From positions 1 through 6,841 of the forward strand of contig JALHUB010000124.1 of assembly GCA_022865685.1 (NCBI GenBank): a stretch of 6,841 bases of DNA. The letters are read 5' to 3'. How positions within the stretch are numbered: the first letter of the stretch is position 1; each line of letters starts with the position of its first letter. The position numbers and the translations under genes are program-made. Shown piece after piece: positions 1 through 5,807 of this stretch. The notes below the pieces were generated by a model. The model did not search any database, was not told the DNA's origin, and was given only the letters and a program-made list of their open reading frames with translations. This DNA comes from Dehalococcoidia bacterium (GTDB lineage: Bacteria > Chloroflexota > Dehalococcoidia > DSTF01 > JALHUB01).

Positions 1-501
1 CGCAATCCGCACCTGGTCGACAACCAGCCCTACGCCGAGCACTATCACCCGTTCCGGCCGCGTGAACAGGCCCTCGCGCAACTGCAGGCCTGCCGCCTCC
101 GCGCGTGCCCGCAGATAGCTGACGAGGAGCGAGCCGACGACCGCCGCGAACGTCAACATCACCTCTTCGCGCTTGCCCTGGCTGGCGAGACGGAACAGCA
201 GCCCGCCGAGCACCGCGGCCTCGGAGAGGCGGTCGCAGAGGGAGTCGAAGACGCCGCCGAACAGTGTCACGCGCCCACTGGCCCGAGCCACGATGCCGTC
301 CAGCAGGTCGAGCGCCGCCGCCGCCATCATGACGATGCCGCCCGCAAGGAACTGGCCGCGCGCCACGAGCACGGCGGCGACCACGGCGCCCGCGAGCCCG
401 GCCGTCGTTATCATATTGGGCGTGACGCCGGTGCGGGCGAGCGTCTGCCCTAGCGGGTCGGTCAGACGCTTCGGCAGCCTGTGCGGCACGAGCGTGAACA
501 A
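1..501 (-). CDS. pgsA: CDP-alcohol phosphatidyltransferase, phosphatidylinositol-phosphate synthase-like (C-terminus cut by window edge)
   Basis: Integral membrane enzyme that would transfer a phosphatidyl group from CDP-diacylglycerol to an alcohol head group at the cytoplasmic membrane. I translated it from the reverse complement; 167 codons are visible and the frame is open at base 1. The full family signature DGx2ARx8Gx3Dx3D is present: D68-G69, A72-R73, G82, D86 and D90, the metal and CDP-binding residues. Hydrophobic helices lie at about residues 30-46 and 52-67, and more follow the motif. A SYLRARAEAAGL segment and a following RPER segment closely match mycobacterial PgsA1, the phosphatidylinositol-phosphate synthase, so inositol-1-phosphate is the most likely acceptor; glycerol-phosphate or another polyol remains possible. 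The family is usually about 200-220 residues, so about 30-50 are missing. The frame is the same as the upstream glycosyltransferase, after its TAG. Start chosen: TTG at 501, five bases after GGAGG; the alternative is GTG at 489, which is too far from that site. Confidence 0.87.
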   Translation of the reverse strand, partial: MFTLVPHRLPKRLTDPLGQTLARTGVTPNMITTAGLAGAVVAAVLVARGQFLAGGIVMMAAAALDLLDGIVARASGRVTLFGGVFDSLCDRLSEAAVLGGLLFRLASQGKREEVMLTFAAVVGSLLVSYLRARAEAAGLQLREGLFTRPERVIVLGVGLVVDQVRIA

Positions 502-505
502 GAAG

Positions 506-513
506 CCCTCCCT
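506..513 (-). promoter_or_regulatory. Shine-Dalgarno site deciding the TTG start of the phosphatidyltransferase
   Basis: On the minus strand this reads AGGGAGGG, with GGAGG five bases before TTG at 499-501. It lies in the 21-base gap after the glycosyltransferase TAG (523-525). No ATG is available near the expected N-terminus, and the GTG at 487-489 is 17 bases from the site. The spacing therefore favours the TTG. Confidence 0.6.
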
Positions 514-522
514 GCTCAGGCG

Positions 523-1668
523 CTATTCCGTTTCGAGTCCGGCCTTGCTCTCATACTGAAGCTGCTCGTAGTAAGTGAGCACCCTCTGCGATACCCTGTC
601 CCAGCGGAACTGCTCGGCGCGCACGCGGCCGTTCTCGCCCATCTCCCGCCGCTTATCGGAGTCGGCCAGCAGCTCGATGAGCGCGGCGGCCAGCGAGTGC
701 GCGTCCTTCGGCGTGACGAGCAGCCCCTCGACGCCGTGCGTCACGACGCTGGCGTACCCCTCGATGTTGCTGACCACCAGCGGCCGGCCCGCCGCCATCG
801 CCTCCAGAAGAACGATGCCCTGGCTCTCATTCCCGGTCGCCGGCGCGACGACGATGTCCGCAGTGTGATGGTAGCGCGCCAGCTCATCGTAGGTCACGTA
901 GCCCACGAACTCGACGTCCGGGAGCCGAGTCTCGGCGACCCAGCGGCGGTAGCCGCGCGCCGCCCGCGTCGGCGGCCCGACGATGAGCAGTCGCGGCGCC
1001 GGTGTCTCCTTCTTCACCTCGGCGAAGGCCTGCAAGAGGTACTTGACGCCCTTCCGCTTCTCCAGGCGGCCGACGAAAAGGATGTTCGGCCGGCCGTCAC
1101 TGAACTGCGGGAACGGCTCGCGCTCCGCCTCGAAATGCTCCACGTCGACGCCGTTAGGAATGATGTTGTAGTAGCCGGGGAAGTAGTGACTGACGAGCCG
1201 CATCGCGGGCGCCGAGACCGCGATCTTGCCGTGCAATCGCCGGAACCAGCGCTTGAGAGCGTGCCGCCCATACAGGTACCAGCGGTTCCTTCCGCCTTCC
1301 TTGGCGGCATGGAACGTCGCCACGTTGATGGCGTCGGAGAGGCGCAGGACCTGCATCGGCAGAAAGGGCGCGAAAGGCTCGTGGACGTGCACGATGTCGA
1401 AGTTCTCCTCCTGCAGCACCCTCTTTAGCTTCGGGGCTACGCGCAGCGAGAGCGAGACGCGCGCCACCGATCCGCTTGCGGGCACGCCGACGGCCCTGCC
1501 GATGGGTATCACCATCTGCTCCGGCTTGTGCGAAGAAGGCCGCGACGACGGCGCGATGATCCGCACTTCCTGTCCCAGACGCAGGAAGTTGTCGCGAAGG
1601 TGCTCGATGTGGTTGTTGACGCCGCCGGGCACGGCGAAATCGTACGGCGAGACGAGGGCTATCTTCAT
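523..1668 (-). CDS. pimA: GT4 family glycosyltransferase, phosphatidylinositol mannosyltransferase (PimA)-like
   Basis: Predicted GT-B fold retaining glycosyltransferase of 381 residues, expected at the cytoplasmic membrane face, transferring a sugar (mannose from GDP-mannose in the PimA family) to a phosphoinositide. The N-terminal domain begins MKIALVSPYDF followed by the glycine loop PGGV (residues 14-17), as in PimA. HVHEP lies at 94-98, where PimA has its catalytic-region HLHEP. The C-terminal domain carries GRLEKRKG, with R201 and K206 as likely diphosphate-binding residues, and the EX7E motif ESQGIVLLE (E281, E289), followed by AMAAG. Length matches PimA (about 380). Start: ATG at 1668 overlaps the PHP gene stop as ATGA, with no clear Shine-Dalgarno site, which suggests translational coupling. 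The same frame stays open far upstream to 2262, but that part is a shadow of the PHP gene. The downstream neighbour is a PIP-synthase-like gene, supporting an inositol lipid substrate. Donor and acceptor are inferred, not proven. Confidence 0.88.
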   Translation of the reverse strand: MKIALVSPYDFAVPGGVNNHIEHLRDNFLRLGQEVRIIAPSSRPSSHKPEQMVIPIGRAVGVPASGSVARVSLSLRVAPKLKRVLQEENFDIVHVHEPFAPFLPMQVLRLSDAINVATFHAAKEGGRNRWYLYGRHALKRWFRRLHGKIAVSAPAMRLVSHYFPGYYNIIPNGVDVEHFEAEREPFPQFSDGRPNILFVGRLEKRKGVKYLLQAFAEVKKETPAPRLLIVGPPTRAARGYRRWVAETRLPDVEFVGYVTYDELARYHHTADIVVAPATGNESQGIVLLEAMAAGRPLVVSNIEGYASVVTHGVEGLLVTPKDAHSLAAALIELLADSDKRREMGENGRVRAEQFRWDRVSQRVLTYYEQLQYESKAGLETE

Positions 1669-2462
1669 GGCTTGAACCGCTTGACGAAGCTCCAGATCGT
1701 CGGACCCCAGCCGGCGGCCTTCGGCGTTACCGATATGCCGCGCCACTGCTGGCGCAGGAACTGGCCGTAGCCGATGGTAGCGATCGACGGGTAGCGCCCG
1801 TTGACGGCGCTGGTCGTCCCCGAGAGTATGGCCCGGCGCAGGTCGTCGGCGCCCTCTCCCTCGAAGAGCGTATAGGCGCTTCCCACCGCCGGCAGGAAGT
1901 GGGCGTCGCTGCCGCCGACCTCCGGCAAATGATAGCGTTCCTTGTTCAGCCGCTGCGCCGTCTTTAGCTTGACGCTGGAGCCGGGCGCGACGTTCGCGGA
2001 CTGAATGCCATCGAAGTAGATGCCGCTGCCGCGTCGCCGCTGCACGTCCATAATCGTCTTGTGCCCGATGCTGCGCGTCAGCCAGTTCAGCGGGTGCGGA
2101 ATGATGCAGAGCCCTCCCTGCCGGTGCACGGCTTCCAGCGTCTCCTGAAGCGGCCGCAGGCTCGCCAGCGGTTCCTCGAGGAAGAGGGCAATGAGATGGC
2201 CCTGGAGCGTCGTTACCTCTTCGCCGGGTATGACCTCGACGCGGTACTTCCCCTGCGCCCACGCCTCGCGGGCGGCGAACCCGCCCTTAATACTATCGTG
2301 GTCGGTGATCGCGACCACCGACAGGTCCGTCTTCTGGTCCGCGTACTCAAGGATCTCGGACACGCTCGCCATTCCGTCGCCGCAAGCGCTGTGCACATGA
2401 AGGTCCGCCTTACCCACAACCACAAACCCCGAATCTAGCAGACGTTGCTGCCATTGTAGCAC
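1665..2462 (-). CDS. PHP-domain metal-dependent phosphoesterase
   Basis: Probable cytoplasmic, trinuclear-metal phosphoesterase of the PHP superfamily, 265 residues from the chosen start. The metal-binding motifs appear in order: DLHVH (H22, H24), TDHD (D54-H55-D56), GEE (80-82), IPHP (H123) and GSDAH (D186, H188). It is compact: between TDHD and GEE there is no large insertion domain like that of YciV/RNase AM, and the C-terminal third (DGIQSAN to GSDAH) resembles the PHP-associated C-terminal region. The substrate cannot be read from the sequence; relatives hydrolyse nucleotide or sugar phosphates. It lies 19 bases after recG and overlaps the PimA-like gene by 4 bases (ATGA), so it is probably co-translated with it. 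The start is uncertain: GTG at 2462 has GAGG almost touching it, while GTG at 2423 or 2417 would start just before the GKADLHVH motif, where many homologues begin. There is no ATG in the correct frame near the N-terminus. No signal peptide is evident. Confidence 0.87.
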   Translation of the reverse strand: MLQWQQRLLDSGFVVVGKADLHVHSACGDGMASVSEILEYADQKTDLSVVAITDHDSIKGGFAAREAWAQGKYRVEVIPGEEVTTLQGHLIALFLEEPLASLRPLQETLEAVHRQGGLCIIPHPLNWLTRSIGHKTIMDVQRRRGSGIYFDGIQSANVAPGSSVKLKTAQRLNKERYHLPEVGGSDAHFLPAVGSAYTLFEGEGADDLRRAILSGTTSAVNGRYPSIATIGYGQFLRQQWRGISVTPKAAGWGPTIWSFVKRFKP

Positions 2463-2481
2463 CCTCGCCGCCGGCGGGCCG

Positions 2482-4935
2482 CTAGTGCGCCTCCGCCGTC
2501 ACGCGCTCCCACAGCCGCGAGACCTCCTCCTTGAGCTGCGCATGCTCCGGACGGGCCAGATCGGCGTCGCTGTCCAGCAGGCGCGACGCCTCCGTGCGCG
2601 CGAGCTCGATCAGCGGGACGTCCGATAGCTGCGCCACCTTCAGGTCCGGCAGGCCGCTCTGTCGCGTGCCGAAGAACTCGCCGGGGCCGCGCAGTCGCAG
2701 GTCCTGCTCCGCGAGGGCGAAGCCGTCCTGCGTCCGCTCGACGATCTGCAGCCGCTCGCGGGCGTCGGGCGCCGGGCTGTCCGAGAGGAGCAAGCAGTAG
2801 CTCTGAATGTCGCTGCGGCCGACGCGCCCGCGGAGCTGGTGGAGCTGCGCCAGCCCGAAGCGCTCCGCTCCCTCGACCATCATCACCGTCGCGTTCGGGA
2901 TGTCCACGCCGACCTCGACGACCGCGGTGGACACGAGAATATCGAGGCGGCGGTCGCGGAAGTCGCGCATGACGCTCTCTTTCTTCTGCGCGCCGAGGCG
3001 GCCGTGCAGCAGGCCCAGTCGCGCCTCGGGGAAGATTTCGCTGCTCAGCCGCTCGAACTCCTGCGTGGCGGCGCGCGTCGCCAGCGTCTCCGACTCCTCG
3101 ATGAGCGGGCAAATGACGAACGCCTGGTATCCCTGCTGCACCTGTGCTCGCACGAACTCATACGCGGCGTCGCGTTCGTCCGGCGGCACCCAGCGCGTCT
3201 CGACGGGTTTGCGGCCCGGCGGCATCTCGTCGATGACCGACACGTCGAGGTCGCCGTAGACGGTGAGGGTAAGCGTGCGCGGGATGGGCGTCGCGGTCAT
3301 GACGAGCACGTGTGGGTTGCGGCCCTTCTCCCGCAGAGCTGCCCGCTGCATGACGCCGAAGCGGTGCTGCTCGTCGACGACGGCGAGGCCGAGGCGGTGG
3401 AAGCTCACGCCTTCCTGGATGACGGCGTGCGTCCCGACGACGATGTCGATGTCGCCCGCCGCGATCTGCTCCCGTAGCTCCCGTTTGACGGGCGCTGGGA
3501 CGCTGCCGGTCAGGAGCGCTATCGTCAGCGGCTTCGACAAGTAGTCCGGCCTGACGGTGGCGACGGAGATGGTCCGCTCGCTGCACCCGAAGACCCGGCA
3601 AAGCGTGTGGAAATGCTGCTCGGCGAGGATCTCCGTCGGCGCCATCATCGCGCCCTGCGCGCCGGACGCCGTCGCCGCCAGCAGTGCCGCCGCCGCGACG
3701 ACGGTCTTGCCGCTGCCGACGTCGCCCTGGAGAAGGCGGCTCATGGGACGTTCTCGCGCCACGTCGGCGAGGGTCTGCGCCATCGCCCGCTGCTGGGCGC
3801 CGGTCAGCGCGAAGGGTAGCGACTCCACGTAGCCGCGGCGCATCTCCTCCGGCAGGCGGAGCGGCTGCGCCAGGCCGCGCTCCTGCCACTCGCGCTTTCG
3901 CTCCAGCACGCCGACCTGGATGAGCAATAGCTCGTCGAAGGCGAGACGACGGCGCGCGGCCTTGAGGTCGTCCCAGCCGTCGGGGAAGTGCATCTGTCTC
4001 AGCGCCGTCGTGCGCGGGAGCATCCGGTTCCGCGAAAGCAGGTCGGGCGGCAGGAGCTCCGGCAGCGCGCCGGCGTAGGCATCGAGCGCCTGCTTTGCAA
4101 GCCTGCGGACGGTGCGGCCGGCCAGACCAGACGTGGTGTGATAGACCGGCACGAGCCGTCCCGTATGCAGCAGCTCCTCCGATTCCAGCGGCTCATACTC
4201 GGGGTTCTCCAGCGTCTTCTGGCCTTTGTACAGCGTCACCCTGCCCGCGAGAACGATTCGCTCGTTCGTGCGGAGCTGCTGCGCTATGTACGGCTGGTTA
4301 AACCAGACGACGCGCATCATCCCCGTCTCATCGCCGACGAGCGCCTCGGTACCGCGCAATCGACGGCCAATCGGCGTATCTTGGGCGCTCCACACGGCGC
4401 CTATGACCGTCTGCTCCTCGCCGACGATGAGATCGGCAATGGGACGGATGCTGGCGAAGTCGTTGTAGCGACGGGGGAAGAAGAAGAGCATATCCTGCAC
4501 GGTCGCCACGTCGAGACGCGCCAGCTTCGCGGCGAGCGCCGTGCTGACGCCCTTGAGCGCGGTCACGGGCCTTTCGAAGGCGGACGTTGGTTCCGGCGCG
4601 ACGACGGCCGGCCTTGCGGGCTGTCGCTTCGGACGGGCGGTCGCAGTTCGTGCCCGCTGCACGGTCGACGCCGCTGCCGGGCGTTCCACGGCGCCGCCGA
4701 GGAGTTGCAGCGTCCGCGCCAGCCAGCGCTGTCGCTCCTCGCGCGGCAGCGAGGCATAGCCGTGCGTCGGCAGGACCATTATCGATTCAGTGACCGGCGA
4801 CCGCGGCCCGAGGTTATCGCGCTGGATGAGGTTCTTGAGGTAGCGGTCGAGCCCTCCCACAACCGCGGTGTCGGCGTAGCCCTTGCGTCGCTCTAGCTCC
4901 AGGATCTTACGCAGTTGGGCTTCTGGCGGGTTCAA
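2482..4935 (-). CDS. recG: ATP-dependent DNA helicase RecG
   Basis: Superfamily 2 helicase that reverses stalled replication forks and branch-migrates Holliday junctions. With the chosen start it has 817 residues, longer than E. coli RecG (about 690). Residues 1-81 are an extra N-terminal domain, followed by an Ala/Pro/Arg-rich linker (about 82-121). The wedge domain begins at about 123 (PVTALKGV, helix-hairpin-helix-like, then FFFPRRYNDF) and contains the OB-fold to about 250. The helicase core shows Walker A GDVGSGKT (404-411, K410), DEQH (521-524), TATP (547-550), a conserved STAVVEVGVDIPNA motif V and QLRGRVGR motif VI (700-707). The C-terminal TRG region has FGTRQSG (755-761). All motifs are intact. 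Start: TTG at 4935 overlaps the FakB stop as TTGA, with GGAGAG 11 bases upstream. An in-frame ATG at 5058 would overlap degV by 127 bases and add a low-complexity peptide that is antisense-like in composition; ATG at 4779 would remove part of the conserved extension. Confidence 0.96.
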   Translation of the reverse strand: MNPPEAQLRKILELERRKGYADTAVVGGLDRYLKNLIQRDNLGPRSPVTESIMVLPTHGYASLPREERQRWLARTLQLLGGAVERPAAASTVQRARTATARPKRQPARPAVVAPEPTSAFERPVTALKGVSTALAAKLARLDVATVQDMLFFFPRRYNDFASIRPIADLIVGEEQTVIGAVWSAQDTPIGRRLRGTEALVGDETGMMRVVWFNQPYIAQQLRTNERIVLAGRVTLYKGQKTLENPEYEPLESEELLHTGRLVPVYHTTSGLAGRTVRRLAKQALDAYAGALPELLPPDLLSRNRMLPRTTALRQMHFPDGWDDLKAARRRLAFDELLLIQVGVLERKREWQERGLAQPLRLPEEMRRGYVESLPFALTGAQQRAMAQTLADVARERPMSRLLQGDVGSGKTVVAAAALLAATASGAQGAMMAPTEILAEQHFHTLCRVFGCSERTISVATVRPDYLSKPLTIALLTGSVPAPVKRELREQIAAGDIDIVVGTHAVIQEGVSFHRLGLAVVDEQHRFGVMQRAALREKGRNPHVLVMTATPIPRTLTLTVYGDLDVSVIDEMPPGRKPVETRWVPPDERDAAYEFVRAQVQQGYQAFVICPLIEESETLATRAATQEFERLSSEIFPEARLGLLHGRLGAQKKESVMRDFRDRRLDILVSTAVVEVGVDIPNATVMMVEGAERFGLAQLHQLRGRVGRSDIQSYCLLLSDSPAPDARERLQIVERTQDGFALAEQDLRLRGPGEFFGTRQSGLPDLKVAQLSDVPLIELARTEASRLLDSDADLARPEHAQLKEEVSRLWERVTAEAH

Positions 4936-5780
4936 GCTTCCGTCTTCTCTCCCTCGACGACTGTCATGACCATGATGCCGGGACCGCCGTGGGCGCCCAG
5001 CGCCGGCCCGAGGCGCGCAATCTGGACAGGGACGCCAGGAAGGCGCTCCCTCGTCCATTGGGCGAGCATCTCGGCGTCTTCCGGCGTCGTGCCGTGCATT
5101 ACCCCGACTTCGACGATATGCGGGTAGGCCATCGCCAGCTCGAACATGCGCTTGAGGCCCGCCGCGCGCGTTCGGGCGCGGCTGAGTGGGCGCACCTCGT
5201 TCTTGATGGACAGTATCGGCTTCACGTGCAGGACGCTTCCGAGAAGCGCTTCGACGCGACTGATGCGGCCCCCGCGGCGCGCGTACTCCAGTGTATCGAG
5301 GACGGCGAGGGTGTGCTGCCGGCGCACGACGGACTCGGCCGCCGCTGTAACGTCCTCCAGAGACGCGCCCTCCTTCGCCGCCCGCGCCGCGGCGAGGACA
5401 GCGAAGCCGAGACCGAGAGAAGCGCCCTCAGAATCGATGACCTCAATCCGGCAGGCGGCTGTCAGGCGGTCGCGGGCAAGCATAGCCGCGGCGACCGTCC
5501 CGGAGAACTTGGCGCCGACGTGGATTGAGACGATGGAGTCGGTTTCACCTGCCACCCTCTCATACGCCTCCTGGAACGCGCCCACCGACGGTTGCGAGGT
5601 GCTGGGGTGAACGGGACTGTCCACTAGGCGCTGGAAGAACTGGTCCGTCGTCAAGTCTATTTCGTCGCGGAGGACTTCATCGCCGAAGAGCACGACCAGC
5701 GGGACGACAGTTATGGACAGGGCTTCCACCACCTCAGACGGTAGATCAGCGCCGCTGTCCGTTACCACGCGGACCGTCAT
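4932..5780 (-). CDS. fakB: DegV family fatty-acid-binding protein (FakB)
   Basis: Soluble EDD-fold protein of 282 residues, a normal length for the family. DegV/FakB proteins hold a fatty acid while the kinase FakA phosphorylates its carboxylate to acyl phosphate, feeding it to phospholipid synthesis. Visible hallmarks are TDSGADLP (7-14), PSTSQPS (59-65), KFSGT (91-95), LEYARRGGRIS (164-174), VKPIL and GAHGGPG (262-268). T61, S93 and H264 fall in the three motifs that contact the fatty acid carboxylate in characterised FakB proteins. Start ATG at 5780 is supported by AGGAG ten bases upstream. It lies 27 bases after the FakA-like gene, which is its expected partner, and overlaps the recG TTG by 4 bases. 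Chain-length preference cannot be read from the sequence. The family assignment is secure; action with the neighbouring FakA is inferred from adjacency and family knowledge. Confidence 0.93.
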   Translation of the reverse strand: MTVRVVTDSGADLPSEVVEALSITVVPLVVLFGDEVLRDEIDLTTDQFFQRLVDSPVHPSTSQPSVGAFQEAYERVAGETDSIVSIHVGAKFSGTVAAAMLARDRLTAACRIEVIDSEGASLGLGFAVLAAARAAKEGASLEDVTAAAESVVRRQHTLAVLDTLEYARRGGRISRVEALLGSVLHVKPILSIKNEVRPLSRARTRAAGLKRMFELAMAYPHIVEVGVMHGTTPEDAEMLAQWTRERLPGVPVQIARLGPALGAHGGPGIMVMTVVEGEKTEA

Positions 5781-5790
5781 CGGCCGTGTG

Positions 5791-5795
5791 CTCCT
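5791..5795 (-). promoter_or_regulatory. Shine-Dalgarno site of the DegV/FakB gene
   Basis: AGGAG on the minus strand, ten bases before ATG 5778-5780, inside the 27-base gap after the FakA-like TGA (5808-5810). It supports the start immediately before the TVRVVTDSG motif typical of DegV N-termini. The gap is too short to hold a separate promoter and terminator. Confidence 0.6.
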
Positions 5796-5807
5796 GCGGA
5801 GACGCGG

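Noticed and set aside
173..559. 128-codon plus-strand frame at the window start
   Set aside because: Antisense to the phosphatidyltransferase, whose complete DGx2ARx8Gx3Dx3D motif fixes the coding strand and frame.
481..1428. 315-codon plus-strand open frame antisense to the PimA-like gene
   Set aside because: It is a GC-rich shadow: Arg/Leu/Asp-rich, no recognisable motif, and wholly opposite a gene with complete catalytic motifs.
1669..2262. In-frame 198-codon upstream extension of the glycosyltransferase
   Set aside because: The translation is Arg/Gly/Ala-rich junk overlapping the PHP gene in another frame; PimA homology begins exactly at ATG 1668.
2468..2477. Perfect 10-base palindrome (CCGCCGGCGG) in the recG-PHP gap as a terminator or operator
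   Set aside because: There is no loop for a hairpin and no T-tract on either strand, and such GC palindromes are common in this composition; probably chance.
2435..3889. Minus-strand frames of 225 and 243 codons inside recG (2435-3112 and 3158-3889)
   Set aside because: Out-of-frame shadows of recG with extreme Arg/Pro/Ala content; the recG frame itself is unbroken, so they are not a frameshift remnant.
3988..4896. 302-codon plus-strand open frame antisense to the recG N-terminal half
   Set aside because: Arg-rich composition with no domain, opposite the conserved RecG wedge domain; expected by chance in high-GC coding DNA.
5781..5807. Possible promoter between the FakA-like gene and fakB
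   Set aside because: Only 27 bases, mostly taken by the Shine-Dalgarno site, with no AT-rich -10-like element; read-through is more likely.
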